Shown here in pieces: positions 11,421 through 24,265 of a stretch of DNA of 64,000 nucleotides. The first letter of the stretch is position 1; every line of letters starts with the position of its first letter. Source of the DNA: Medicago truncatula. Its lineage: Eukaryota; Streptophyta; Magnoliopsida; Fabales; Fabaceae. The DNA lies in the NCBI RefSeq assembly GCF_003473485.1, contig NC_053048.1:10167501-10231500 (forward strand). Direction: 5' to 3'. Position numbers and translations under genes: made by a program. The notes under the pieces are model-generated. The model was not told the DNA's origin. It saw nothing but the letters and a program-made list of their open reading frames with translations, and did no database searches.

Positions 11421-12776
11421 TGGTAAACATTGTGTGTATTCTATTAATTAATAGACTTGTTGAATCTTTCCGTTTAGTTTACTTTGTTTCTATCAATTCA
11501 AATGTTAAGCACAATTGGTTTTTGTGCTGAAGATGAATTGGTTTTTGTCTCAGTTGTGATGAATCACTTTGAACTGTTGAAAAGTTTTATTAATTGAAGG
11601 TTTTTGGATTTTATGAGATCTTGGTTGTGATTAGATAATAATATAATAATATCATTAATAGTAAACAATTATGATTGATAATCCCTCCTACCTAATAAGA
11701 TAAGATTTGATAGCTATAGATGTGGTTAATCCTTTCATTTAGCCATTAAGAAACGTGAGTGTTGAACAGATGGATTGGTGATAGAAATGAGTTCAAGTAC
11801 ATATATTTACTATTTAGTGTTTGACTTAAGTAAGATTTCACTTTATTAGAACACAATCGAAAGATTTTTTGTCGGAGACAACACAAAATTGAAATTAAGG
11901 GACTTACATATATGTTGGATTACAATGGGGAGCGGAGTCATCTGCATTGAATCAAGAACAATCGAGAGTTAAATACCATATCTTTATCTAAAGTTTTAAG
12001 GAAACAATCACCCCATTAATCGTAAGTCATTCTTTTCATATGTTTCCTCTTATCCAAAAGCTTTTTTTTTTATTTTTTATTATCCACCAACACTTGCATT
12101 GCGTTGATGTTGTATCAATGAGACACGACGTCTGACCACCATTGTCGTGAAGACTTTCAACACAACGAATCGGTCAAATCATTGTTAAACAATCGACTTT
12201 GATATCATTGTTGGATCATAAAGGGAGCTGTGAGATCATTCATATAAGCGAGTTTGACATCTCATCTTTATGCAAAATTTTAATATATTAAGTTTATGGA
12301 TCTCCTCATTCATAAATCATCCAACCTTCACTTTTTCAAATAATATGAGGCTTTAACCCACTTTACACTTGTCACAACTATAATGTGTTTACTATTAAGA
12401 TCAACAAGGATATTCCCATAGTCATGTAATATTTGTTAATGGCTTATATGTTTTACGAAAGGTCACAACCAATTTAATTGCCTAATTTATGATGTATGTG
12501 ATGATATGCCAGCACTCTTATGTCTGAAACATTTTTTTTTCTAACTAAAATGAATTTTATTTAGTTATCCGAAAATGAATGTTAATTACAAAAGGAACAC
12601 AATAATTTCAAAATTTGGAGGAATATAAATCAAAGAAATATTTTCTGCATAAATCAAAACTAAAATTAGATCATTTTGCAAAATAAAATTAATATTTTCA
12701 TATTTTTAAGAAATTAAAGTTCAAGAATTTTTTTTTTGTAGACCAACAAAACAAAACCTCTTTATCAAATAACCTA
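11421..12776. other. intergenic, nothing recognised
   Basis: AT-rich DNA with no supported gene or terminal repeat. The part at 12,090-12,260 is less AT-rich but gives no convincing frame. Confidence 0.4.
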
Positions 12777-13048
12777 CTCCCCCATTCCTTTTCTTTTGAT
12801 GTTTTAAAACTTCAACTATATTCCAAAACTTTTGATGTTTTAGTGAATTTATTATTGTTTTCTCAATTTTACCCTTGTTGGAAAACACCATAAACTATTA
12901 AAGTAGTTGTGACCTTTGGTTTATCACATGTGAATTTAATGATAAATAAGGACATTTTAGTAAAAATCACACAAATATTTATATATTTTAATTACTCCTT
13001 AAAACTTATGCCAATAGCTAAAACATAAAAAAAAAAGAATGGAGGAAG
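12777..13048. mobile_element. Stowaway-like MITE (Tc1/mariner type)
   Basis: The left end CTCCCCCATTCCTTTT and the right end read in reverse, CTTCCTCCATTCTTTT, are inverted repeats that continue into ATGTTTTA. Both ends are flanked by TA (12,775-12,776 and 13,049-13,050). The start resembles the plant Stowaway CTCCCTCCGTTCC consensus. The 272-bp length and lack of coding sequence fit a MITE. Confidence 0.8.
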
Positions 13049-13703
13049 TAATAACAAAGACTCACGTTTTAAATGTGAAGAAACAAATAGTCTGAGATTT
13101 GAATCACAACCCTGAATATCATTGTCTTTGAAAAACAAAAGAGAACCTTAAATCCTCTTAAAAAAACCAGAGCCTTTAATATAGGCATTGCTGGAAGATT
13201 TATAACCACTATAGTAATATACATGATAAAACTAATTAGAGTATTGCCTTTTTCTTTTTTGATAGAAGACACTAGAAGTAGTAGGGGACTTTTGGGGATG
13301 CAAGGTGGCAAATAGTATCCACTTTAAGAAAGCTAGAGAATAGAACAGTGGCCATTTGTGATGGTCATTGATGTGAGTTGAAGAAAAGTGTGTGGGGTGT
13401 AATAACAACACATTACACACAGCATACTCAACAATAATGTTGATTGGATTTGAAAAATAATTCTTACCCTTTGTGTCAAAAGTGTCACTCAATCATCTCA
13501 CTTTATTTTAAAGAAAACAAAAAATCATGATTATTTTGGTCAAATAATTTAATAGGTAGAAATTTATTTCTTACATATGAATAAATAAGGTGTTTAGAGT
13601 TTGAATCATGGTCTCTGTATGTATTATATAATGTCTTTATCAATAGTCGAACTCATTAAGATAAATCATTTTTTTTAATGAAGGTAAAATCAGAAATTTT
13701 ATA
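13049..13703. other. intergenic; possible degenerate SINE at 13,572-13,668
   Basis: No gene is supported. The piece 13,572-13,668 loosely follows the minus-strand SINE family 1 pattern (GTTTGAATC, then a TAATGTCTTTATCAAT block), so it may be an old copy. Confidence 0.3.
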
Positions 13704-13852
13704 TTTATTTTTTTATTTTTTTTGGTCAAGGAGCCTAGTGGCTAGAACTCACACAATTTAATTGTGGAGAAGTGGGGTGTCCGGGGTTCGAACCCCGGCC
13801 CCTGCATATAATATGCAATATCCCTACCAACTGAGCTAAGCTCACGGGGATA
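13704..13852 (-). mobile_element. tRNA-derived SINE, family 1
   Basis: On the minus strand the element starts TATCCCCGTGAGC, with box A TAGCTCAGTTGG (13,827-13,838) and box B GGTTCGAACC (13,785-13,794), and ends in an A-rich tail (the T-rich run near 13,704-13,725). These are RNA polymerase III internal promoter elements. Other copies occur at 29,631, 40,066, 42,618, 44,854, 52,560 and 60,731. Confidence 0.85.
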
Positions 13853-14630
13853 TTAATTTTTTTTTTTTTTAACTTGTAAAGAAAATTGAATATGCAGTTT
13901 TTTAACATAAAATTTGGTTGATTATTTATTTTCATAATAATCTTCTAAGAATAGTTTGTTTCAAAAAAAAAATGTTCTAAGAAGTTTTATAATAAAAATA
14001 TAATTAAATGAATTGAGATATACACCATAGAATTATATTAGAGAAAAATATGTAGTAGAGTTTCATTGATATTTTAAAATGATAAATAATAATAAGACAA
14101 ATGAATATTTCAACTATGACAAATTGCTAGGTCTAACTTAAAAAAAAATAAAAAATAAAATTGATTCTATGTTTAACTTTAAACATAAATTAATTTATAC
14201 TCATTGTATCATATACCATTGTAATTTGTCTTCCATTATGTCGCAATCAAAATATGAAAGATCAGTGTGGTCCTTCTCCATTTGTTTCTTTCTTTGGAAC
14301 AATGTTAGTAATCAAGTTATCCATTGATTATAAGAGTGACAACTGAAAGAGTTACAAAGGTATTTTATATAACTTTTACAAGCAAATTGCTATCAATCTC
14401 GTCATGCATTAATTTGTTAGTTAACTGTTCTTTTCATATAGATATGTCGATAGAGAAACAAATAATATTAGCTTTTAAAGTTTTTAATTTGGCTTTTTTA
14501 ATTTGGTTTCAATAATATATTTGGGATGTCGGTTAGAGAAAAAAAAATATTTGGGGTGGCAGGTAATATTTACTCACTTTGGGGAAGACTGGTCCATCAA
14601 ATTTTCATATTTAAAATAAAATTTGAGGAG
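13853..14630. other. intergenic, AT-rich, nothing recognised
   Basis: No gene, RNA or transposon end is supported here. Confidence 0.4.
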
Positions 14631-16930
14631 TGTTAGAAATTATGGAATCTCAAGGATAAATGTTATAGTGAATAGCAAGAAAGAGAGCATAATAGTATTC
14701 ATGTGGGAGATATCTATAGAGACTCATAGTTGAATGAATAGATTAATAAAAGATTAGTAAGAGAGTACAATGGTGAGAGTTATTTATAGTGGGTTAGTTA
14801 GTCTAACTGTCTAACTAACTCCTAACTATCTAACATACAACTAACCATAGTTTATATATTAACTACCTATGGTTTATTCACTATACTCTAATAGTCCTCC
14901 TCAAACTCAAAATGGGGAAACTCATCAATTTGAATTTGATATACAAAGAAAATACAATGATTAACTATAGTGTAGAAACTATGTAAAATGGATGTACACT
15001 AGCAAAAACAAAAAAGAACCGATAGGAAAACAATTATGCCACTAGGTCCAACTAGAAATGGCCCAAACCCAAACCCATCAGTGAGAAATCTTGAGAATCT
15101 GAGCTTAAAACTTTAATTCTGCATATTGTGCTTTTCCAAAAACAGTTTATTCAAAACATAATTTTTCTAGAACGCACTTTTCCAATAAGAGCTTTTTCAA
15201 ATAAGCTTTTCAAAAACCCGACTCGCAATCACTTCTCCAAAACGCGCACAATAACAAATATGATTGTGCAAAACGTTGAATTCTTCGTGGCTTACTCTTC
15301 ATATGCTGCAAAGTGCTTATGAACAAATAACAGCTTATGTAAAACGCGCTTTTTACAAGAAAAAACATAAACAAAGTGATTTTGCAAATCGTGATTTTGC
15401 AAACCATTCCAATCACGTTCATGACCAGCGAAAACGCGATGCGACAAACACTTGTCTTCTTCCCATAATCTCTCAAACTGAAGTAAGTCTAAAAGAAGAA
15501 AGAATGATTAATCTGAATTGGAATCATTATTGAACAAGGTTCTTGATAAGTGCTTGCAAGTGTTATGCAAACAGAAATTGCGAAAACTGCCTCGAAAGTA
15601 TGTGTTACACTGAGATTAAGCGTTTTCCTTCCTCTGTCCCATGGTATCCACCATAACCGGAAAGAAGCGTGACGTAGAAGATCCTAAACGGAGAACAACG
15701 AAAACGAAGAACATCCACCAAGATCAAAATTAACAACAAATTCATCATGTAACTGAAAAGACTGGACCTGATTGTTGACGACGGAAACAATTGGTTCAAT
15801 ATGTTTTCTGACGAAGAACCAAGAGGCGAAAGACCTCACGGCGGTGGCGCCATAAATAGAGCTACACAATCTCACCGGAAGTATGTTAATGATGAATTTT
15901 TTGAACGCTTCAGAGGCATTGAAAACAGAGTCGCGGATCTTCATGTTTGGTTCAAGATACTGCAATTTCTCGTCTTTCTGAATAACGAACACATAATAGA
16001 ATCGTCATCTTCAACGATGTTGCTGAAAGAAGTAACAAGAGCACAATAAATCTCCCCAATCTTAATTGAAAAACACAGGGGGGTGTTGAATTATGTTTTC
16101 TTTTTAAACTTTTACTAAGCGTTCAACCTGATCAGAGCTGAGTGAGTCATAGTCTGATTGCAAGGTCTGAGTGCATTATCTTAGAAAATTCTTTGCAAAG
16201 AGTACTATTAGTAGAACAAAAAATGATATCATCAATATATCTGGCCAACTAAGATGTCTTTCTTCAGAGTCTTTCTGAAAAGAGTAGTGTCAACTTATCC
16301 TCCTTTGAAATCATTTTCTAGAAGAAAGTTACTTAGTCTATCATGTCAAGCTCTAGGAGCTTGTTTTAGACCATATAATGACTTCTTAAGTTTGTAAACA
16401 TACTATTGGTATTTTAAAAATTCAAACTCAGATGGTTGTTTGACATATACTTCTTAAAAAATGACACCATGTAGAAATGCACGCTTAACATCCATTTGAT
16501 ATAAAGTGATACCATGATTAACAACATATGACATAAATAATCTAATTGCTTCTAATTTAGCAATAAGTGCAAAAGTTTCAGTGTAATCAATATCTTCCTG
16601 CTCATTATAGTCTTGAGCTACAAGTCGAGATTTGTTTCTTATCACTCAACCTTGCTCGTTAAGCTTGTTTTTGAACACTCATTTTATTCTAATAATGTTC
16701 TTCTGTGGCGGTTTAACAACTAAGTCCCAAACATCATTTCTTTGGAACTGATTCAGGTCTTCTTGCGTAGCTACAATCCATCCATTATCTAGCAATGCTT
16801 CTTCCACAGAAGTATGCTCAATAAGTGAAATTAATTCAAACATAGATTCATTTGTAAAAGCTGGTCTTGTCTTCATTGGACTATTTTTGTACTTGTCTTC
16901 AGAAGTAAGTCTAAAATTGCACTTTCGAGC
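14631..16930 (-). mobile_element. Ty1/Copia retrotransposon fossil with one LTR
   Basis: On the minus strand, 16,876-16,200 encodes recognisable Copia reverse-transcriptase (RVT_2) landmarks, including R-L-V-A-Q, I-D-Y-T-E-T-F-A, E-A-I-R-L and Y-Q-M-D-V-K-x-A-F-L-H-G. The 3' LTR is 14,631-14,893, 263 bp, with TGTTAGA and TCTAATA ends. A purine-rich tract lies just inside it (14,894-14,910), as expected at a Copia 3' end. The 5' LTR, gag and integrase are not seen, so this is a truncated, multiply broken old copy. Confidence 0.8.
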
Positions 16931-17305
16931 ATATTATACCGTATGAAAATAAACTTTCAAAAGCATGTCGAGTGAAAAAGTAATTCAAATATTCTTTGAT
17001 TAGGTTTAAAAAAAATGTAATTTAATGTTCAATTAGATTTAGAGCATCAAAACCATCAAACCGGCCAAGTTCAAATACAAAGATTTCCGAATGATTGCTC
17101 TTTTGGCCCCCCTATTTGCTCTTGAGGTTTCACCCAATAGAAGAGTGAGCGTTAGAGAGTGTTTGTAGCATTTTGCTTTGCTCTTGATTTTGAAAAAAAG
17201 ACTTTCAAGAGTTATCTCCTGAACCCTTTAAAAACACAAAAATGTTGTTTCAGAGTTATCTTTTGAACGGTTTCCGCATTTTTTGTGGGCCAAAAAAGCA
17301 ACGCA
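16931..17305. other. intergenic, nothing recognised
   Basis: No gene supported. The segment 17,150-17,300 borders the MITE that follows. Confidence 0.35.
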
Positions 17306-17314
17306 TAGATTTTA

Positions 17315-17598
17315 GAAAATTGCTCTTCTCCCATCAAGATTTGCTCACTCCCAATTGAACTTTCGAAAATACTCTCACGTGACCTAAACCATGCAAGTGT
17401 TAAACCCAACGCGACTTAAGTCACGTTCGCCACATTGGTACATCTCACGTGAGTTAACTCACATAGGTTATAATCCTAGCGTGAGTTAACTCATGTAAGT
17501 TAGACTACAACTTACCGAACATGAGTTCACATATGTGGGGGGTATTTTGTTCGGTTTGTATGGGAGTGAGAACTTTTGTTGGGAGAAGAGCAATTTTC
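17315..17598. mobile_element. Mutator-type MITE, 284 bp
   Basis: The inverted termini are GAAAATTGCTCTTCTCCCA at the left and its complement at the right. Flanking 9-mers are TAGATTTTA (17,306-17,314) and TAGATTTCA (17,599-17,607), an 8/9 match. The interior has repeated CACGTGAGTTAACTCAC-like palindromes. There is no coding sequence. A related fragment may lie near 38,740-38,830. Confidence 0.8.
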
Positions 17599-17909
17599 TA
17601 GATTTCAGATGTAACTGTCACCAAACCCACAGAACCAAACCCAAAATAAGCCCAATTATTTAGATATACATGAGCAAATGATCTTCCTGAAAGACACTAT
17701 AATATGCCTTTAATGGCAAATATTATCAGCTATAGAGTAATGACACAAAATTTGCACTCCAAAAGTTAACATACTCAAGGTTACAGTTAGAAGGCTCTCA
17801 CTCCCAGCCGTAAAATATTGCAGCTATGCTAAAACCTAGGACTGTGGAAAAACCATAATTTCATATTGTTGATAAAATTATTCACTAACAATGCTTTTTC
17901 GATGATTTA

Positions 17910-18650
17910 GGGGGGTGTATTGGATTAGGATTTTAAAAGACAATTTTAATAAAAAATTCTTTAAGATTTTAAAAGACTGTGTGAGATTGTATTGATTCTA
18001 TGAGATTTTAAAAGACTTTTTATGTAAAAGACTTTATACACTCAAGATTTTAAAGGATTTATCACACTGACTTTTAAGGATATCAAAGGATTTTATGTGA
18101 TTTTAAAATTTCAAAGGATTCAATGAATTTTAGGGGAAAAACAACAAACTTTCAAGCGTGAATAATAAAAATAATGAACAAATAAATTCTAGCGTTTGAA
18201 TAAAGAAAAATAAAATAAATAAAAAATTCTTTTACTATTGATTTTCAAATTTTAAGAATTTTATGGATTTTATAAGATTTTACGGGATTAAAAAACACTC
18301 TAACACATTATTCTCAATACATATTTTTTATTTGTTAAAAATGTTATTCCCACAAAATTTTTTATTTGTTACAAATCTTTCAAAAAAAAATTGTGTCAGC
18401 GATTACAGATCGGTCGAGTTTACACAAGTTTACCGAGTGTTAACTTAGTCAAACTCGTTAAACCTTCCGATTATACCAGAAACCGAGTTTACCTCAGAGT
18501 TAACACGATTTTTGTACCTAAAAACATAAACTCGGTTCTCAGAAAGTTAACACTCAATTTGCGGAACATTGATTACGACATACTCTGTATAATAATATTC
18601 TCAATACAATTTTTTATTTTTTTATGAGATAGAGAGAGGGAGAGAGGGGG

Positions 18651-18729
<79 letters not shown>

Positions 18730-19124
18730 AGAAGGGAGAGAACAGGGAGGGGAGGGAGAGAGAGAGAAAGGAGAAGAAAGAGATAATAACTTTTAAAAGA
18801 AAAACAATCTCAAGAAATCTCATTTTTTATGAAAGACTTTTTCTTCTTAAAATTACACTACAAAATCCCACAAAATCCATCAAAATCCAATTTATTAAAC
18901 AATCATTCGAAATTTGAATGATTTTGAATACCACAAGACTTTTTTTAAGTGATGAAAAGTCTTGATTGAATACCTCAAGACTTTTTTAAAATGACAAAGA
19001 GTCTTGATTGAATACCACAAAACTTTTTTTAAATTGCAAAAAGTCTTGATTGAATACCATAAGACTTTTTCATAATTAAAAAGTCTTTTAAAATCCTATA
19101 GAATCCTAATCCAATACATCCCTC
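17910..19124. mobile_element. PIF/Harbinger-like non-autonomous element, 1.2 kb
   Basis: The left end GGGGGGTGTATTGGATTAGG and the right end, read in reverse GAGGGATGTATTGGATTAGG, are inverted repeats running into ATTTTAAAAGAC. Both ends are flanked by TTA (17,907-17,909 and 19,125-19,127), the 3-bp duplication of PIF/Harbinger elements. Subterminal tandem repeats of AGTCTTGATTGAATACC lie at 18,950-19,060. No transposase is present. Confidence 0.8.
18647..18760. repeat. (AG)n microsatellite
   Basis: A nearly pure AG dinucleotide run of about 75 bases is followed by an imperfect purine tract. It lies inside the PIF/Harbinger-like element. The serine-leucine frame on the minus strand is a product of this repeat. 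Confidence 0.95.
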
Positions 19125-19225
19125 TTATATTAATAGACATTGATCTAGAATTCTTCTTAGTATAAAAGAAAAAGAAAACATCTATCCATCATAACCACCC
19201 CATCACTCTATCAGCAACATAAACA

Positions 19226-22200
19226 TTAGTGTTTGTCGTCCTTAGGAGGGTCTTTTGGAGGAACCTTTGATTCCAGTTCCTTTGCAGTCTTTTCAATTTT
19301 CCTGAAATAGACAATACAAAACATATTAAATCTATGTATTGTTGAATCTACCAAAAAGAAAACAAAAAACAGTTTTCTCTATAAGATTGCACAAATAATT
19401 TCGCATAACAAAATAAGCAATCCAAATTCATCAAATTATTATCTGAGATTTATAGCTTACGATCTTTTCCTAGTGTTAACTCATTGAATTAAAACATCAA
19501 ATGAAATAAAGTAGAAAATCCTTTTCTGAGTCTAATCCTACAAACAATCCAACAACTCTGAAAAAAAAATTCTTCTTTTCCTGTGTGAACTAATTAAGCA
19601 TGTTTATTCAATGTTTTGAACGAGCAGTTATAGTCGTAGTTGTTTTGTTTCCTTCAAATCCAATCCATAGGAAAAGGTTGCATGACCTGGCACATTTTCT
19701 TACAAGATTTTCAGACTCATTGCTAAATCTCTTCAGTTAATGATGAAGCACCTTAGTAAAATTTGAAGAAAAACAATCCCCTAGACCTTATGACAATAAA
19801 TAAAAGGCGAAACTATTTCACAACAGTATTAAAAAGCTAAAAGAACCACCAACAACTGCAGTCTGCAGCTAACTAACACTGTAAGAGACACAAAAGCGCT
19901 TTCTTTTTATCCCTGTGGACCGTTCCACAAAAATATTGAAAAGCAAAAGAACTATCAAGAAAGACTGTGTCAAGTTTCACTGTAACTTGTAAGAGCAATT
20001 TTCATAACTTTCATACTTTGATACTGACACTGGGCACAACAGTGACACGTAGACAGCGAAAAACAAGTAGAGAAAATAGAAGTGATAAAATGTAAATATA
20101 TGTATCAGTATCGTGTCCGTGTTGGAAACCAAAGACACCATCAATATGAGGGTTATTGCTACATAGCTTTCATCCACTTCTTGCTATAACTTAGCATGAT
20201 TTATTGTTAAAGTAGTAATTGAAACAAAGTATGTTGCTGATCAGTAGAAACATGAAATAATCTAAATTTAGTTCAAATGATTAAACTTAAATGCATTCCT
20301 CCAGTTATCTGTTCAGGAAGGATCCGTAAAACAAGTTTATGCACACATTGTCCAAAACAATAATAGCAGCACACCAATCACATGATTACGACACCCTGCA
20401 TCCCCTACGGTTACACTATAAATCGAAAGCGAGAGTAGAATATTCCACTTTCATTGTTTTCATCAACCTCTCAAGGAAAAAGAAAAAAAAAAAAAAGGTG
20501 AAAATCTTCAGCTTAACATTAGCTACAGAAATCATTCCAGCAATACAAATTTTATAGTTCCTATTAAACTAGTGTAAGGCTCTAATCACACATTCACACA
20601 CACAAATCAGATTTTAGGCAATAAAACAAGTTTGCGAAACAAGCAAGTGGAACGGTCTATCCTTTTTGGTCTATCCTACTAACAAGCTAATAACCAATTC
20701 AACAGCTCTGAGTGAAGTACTCAGCATGTTTATTTAATGTTTTGAAAGTACAGTTGTAGATGTTTTGTTTCCCTTCCAAATCCAATCCAGAAGAAAAGGT
20801 TGCATGATCTATTGATCTTGCACATTCTCGTACAAAATTTTGTCAAACAAGCAGTGGAATGGTCTTCCCTTGGGTTAAACTCAATGTGTTAAAACATCGC
20901 ATGGAAAAAGAGTAGAAAATCCTTTTGAGTCTAATTGATCACACACATTCTCGTACAAAATTAAGACTCATTGCTAAATCTCCATCAGTTAATGATGAAG
21001 CACCTTATTTAAACCGAAGAAATAAATCCCCTAAACCATAGTAAATGGCAATAAATAATAGAGGAGACTATTTAAAAACAGCATTAAAAAGTTAAAAGAA
21101 CTACCAACAACTGCAGTCTCCAGCTAAATAACACTGTTAAGAGACACAAAAGCACTTTCTTTTTACCTTTGTAGTACATTTGAATAAATAAAATGGAAGA
21201 CCATTCCACAAAAATATTGAAAAGCAAAGAAGCACTATAAAGAAAGACTGTTAAGTTTTACTGGAACTTGTAACTTTTAAGAGCAAATCTCATTACTTTG
21301 TACTCTGACTCAGACACCGGACACGACACTGACATGTGGATAATGAAAATAATTAAAAATATAAGTGATAAAATGTAACTACATGTGCCAGTATCGTGTT
21401 GGTGTCGGACACTAGAGACGCCATCAATATAAAGAACTGTTGCTACATATCTTTCATCTATTTCTTGGTATAAAATACATCATGATTTATTGTTAAAGTA
21501 ATAGTTGTAACAAATTATGTAGATGATCAATAGAAACATGAAATTATCTAAATTTAGCTCAAATGGTTAAACTTATTTATTTGTCCAGTTATTTGTTCAG
21601 CCAACCACATAAAGGATCCCCTAAACAAAAGTATATGCATACTTTGTCCAAACATTAGCAGCATACCAATCACAAGATTCTCTACATCCCTTACATGGCT
21701 ACACTATAAATCTAAAGAGAAGTACAGTATTTCACTTGCATTGTTTTCATTATCCTCTCAAGGAAACAGACAAAAAGGAGGTAGATGTCTTCATCTCAAC
21801 ATCAACAACAAAAATCATTCCAGTAATACAAATTCTCTTGTTCCCATTACACTGGTTTAAACCCTAATCACACATGAAAAACAAAGTTTTTGGCAATACA
21901 ACAAGTTTGTAAAATGAGCAAGTATGTGGTGAAAAATTGCTTAAGATATGTACCACATCACTACAAATTGAAGATGTGTCTACTGTCCAATGTCACAACA
22001 CTGACACATTTCATTCCATTCAATTATTTACATTTTCCCAAATTATTACTACTGTCAACATATTCGTATCGCGTCTGGTATTCGTGTCTATGACAACTCT
22101 TCAGAATTGAATTGCAAACATTTTGGATACACAAATTTAGATTGCGTGTTTAAAGTAAATGTTCTGGATTTGGCCAAGGCCCAATCCAGGTTTGGAACCG

Positions 22201-22621
22201 GGTCACCTTAAATTTCATGGGATCCGTTAGCGCCTCCTTTCTCTATATAAGGGTGTCTCAGTGTCACCCTCGAGATATGATTCATTTCCCACACATTTTT
22301 ACAAATTCAACGTCATTTCATACACCGACTTGAGCGTTGGAGTGCTAACATTAATATTTCTTAATTTTCCATGGTATCTAACTTCTAAATTAATATTTAT
22401 CAAATCCAAAACCATAGCCTAACAACTTCAAAAAATGAAAAGTGAAATTTCTAGAAAAGGGATTCTTACTTTGAAGAATTAGCGGTTTCTTCTTCAAGCC
22501 AATGACGAATTTGTTTGACGTTGCGTTTGAAAATGGACGCAGATTGCTTCACATCACTCCTTAGAAGAAGAACCACAGCGCTAACACCGGCAACCGTAAT
22601 TATGAAATTCGTCAAACCCAT
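19226..22621 (-). CDS. small single-pass membrane protein, 75 aa, two exons
   Basis: Exon 1 is 22,621-22,470 and exon 2 is 19,301-19,226 on the minus strand, joined through a 3,168-bp GT-AG intron that keeps frame (codon AA|G). The 75-residue product starts MGLTNFIITVAGVSAVVLLL, a hydrophobic N-terminal helix (about residues 4-20), followed by a basic amphipathic part (RSDVKQSASIFKRNVKQIRH), an acidic turn and a lysine/proline-rich tail ending KDDKH. Small plant proteins with this layout are conserved in angiosperms, but I know no assigned function. A membrane or organelle-anchored role is inference. The clean frame across the splice and the conserved-looking start support a real gene. The large intron is filled with a tandem duplication and an LTR fragment. 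Confidence 0.8.
19590..21870. repeat. diverged tandem duplication within the intron
   Basis: The block at about 19,590-20,570 is repeated at about 20,715-21,870, offset roughly 1.13-1.29 kb. Shared landmarks include GCATGTTTATT followed by AATGTTTTGAA, GAAAAGGTTGCATGA, GCAGTCT-CAGCTAA, ATCATGATTTATTGTTAAAG and CACACAT near the end. Copies differ by many substitutions and indels, so the duplication is old. Both include a GTGTC-rich repeat also found at 55,918. Confidence 0.75.
22150..22375 (+). mobile_element. LTR fragment inside the intron
   Basis: A TATA-like CTATATAAGG at about 22,242 is followed by TTACAAATTC and GACTTGAGCGTTGGAGTGC, matching the LTR piece at 4,675-4,745. It is a probable Ty3/gypsy LTR fossil lying about 95 bp from the splice donor of exon 1 of the minus-strand gene. 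Confidence 0.5.
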
Positions 22622-23639
22622 CACTCTTCTGCGCACGCCGATCAACGAATACCACTGTTCTGTGGTTGCAAAGGATTTAGATTTCTTCTTCCAATTCCAA
22701 TTTTTTTTTATCCTTTACCCGATCAATTATTAATTCAATTTTTTCAGCTAAAAATGATTAATTCAATTTTTTAATATAAAGTTTAATATCTTTTATTTTT
22801 TATTTTTTTGTCAAGAAAAGAGAATAATCTAACATTTTAGTATTATGTAAAAGAGATATTTTCTTAGTGAATACAAAATATTGATCAATTTTTAAGAGTA
22901 TTTTGTAGTCGGTAAAAAAATATATTGTTGATTATCGAGTGGAGTAGATACATTATTTCACTTTCCACTTGTATCATCCATGATTTGTTTAAGATTGAAA
23001 TTCTTCAAATGACAGGTTATACGTAAATTTCATTGTGAATACAATCACTTGAGTTGTTTTGTCATTCAAAAGGGTCATAAATGCGGAGTTGGTACCTAAT
23101 TTGGAGATTTTGTTCATCTTGATATATTTTTTTCAAATAGTCATGTCGCTTGTTTATCTCTATTTTACTAAGTAGATTTATCATAATTTTTGAAATGTTT
23201 GATAGGGGGTTGACTCCCTTTTTTTAGGTGGAATAATTATTGGTAAGTTTATACTTACCTCATAGTCGAACTTCGGATTATCAGAGCCTCGTTTTCCTAA
23301 GAACAAAAGAGTCGACTACAAAAAACTAAAGGTTTTCACTCGCCATCAAAAACCTTAGGGTCTTTATAAGGAGGAGAATTTTGAGGTGTCAATTTACATT
23401 TTTTAAAAGTTAACTGGGGACAATTTGAACAAAAGAATTTGTGTTAATTCATTTTAAAAAGTTATAAGGAAGAAATTTGAAATTCTTTACTTTTAAGTTT
23501 AATTAGAAATTTCCTAAATTTACTTTATAAATTTCCATCAATTTAAAAAAATTTCAAATTATCTTCCAAACAATGAACTTTACCGAAAATAATTTAAATT
23601 CCCCCAAAAATTTAAGTGACCTCAGACCATTTTATCATC
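22622..23639. other. upstream region of the minus-strand gene; otherwise empty
   Basis: The first few hundred bases hold the presumed promoter and leader of the 75-aa protein gene, without a clear TATA box. The rest is AT-rich with no supported feature. Confidence 0.4.
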
Positions 23640-24265
23640 TAAACACACTCTAAGAGTGTGTTTGTTTAGAGTGTGTTTGTATTTGGAGGATGTAATTAAA
23701 AATATTAGAGAAATTAGAATTTTAAGCAACTCAAATTATTCAATTGCCTTCTTTTTTAAATGTTTTTGTTTGGATACTATTTTCCAATGCAATATTTCTA
23801 TTTTTATCCTCTTAACCAATGTCCTAAGGGTACTCTTTAACATTTCCCTAATAATCTTATTGTTATTTTTTTTTGGGCAACTTAAAAAATTGTAAAATAA
23901 TGGTCAATTTGCAAATTTTAGAAATATTAAGGAGCCAATATGTAATTTTGATAAAGTTTGAGGGGTCAGTTTGTAATTTTTAAACAATAGGGGTCAATGT
24001 GCAACTTTTTTAAAATATATTGCGGTCAAATTGAATATTTTGACAAATATGAGTACCAAAATGTAAAATTTGAAAAAAATTTAAGAAAAAAATATTTAGA
24101 ATTCCTAGCTTTTAAGTGTCATTTGAAGTTCTCTAAGAAAAAATACTTCAAAATTTTCCATCATCATTTTGAAAGTTCTCCAAATTATCATCCAAACAAT
24201 TAAATTTAGATGACAGGGTTTAAATCCTCTACCTCAAAACATTCCTTTATCTAAACACAGTCTTG
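23640..24265. mobile_element. possible MITE with AAGA-TGTGTTT ends
   Basis: The left side AAGAGTGTGTTTGTTTAGAG and the right end read in reverse, AAGACTGTGTTTAGATAAAG, look like short inverted termini about 0.6 kb apart. No clear target duplication was found, so boundaries are approximate. Confidence 0.4.

Noticed and set aside
13704-13852. Possible tRNA gene on the minus strand
   Set aside because: Boxes A and B are present, but there is no full cloverleaf with a paired acceptor stem, and an A-rich tail follows. It is a SINE.
18614-18823. Serine-leucine repeat frame on the minus strand
   Set aside because: It is the translation of the (AG)n microsatellite.
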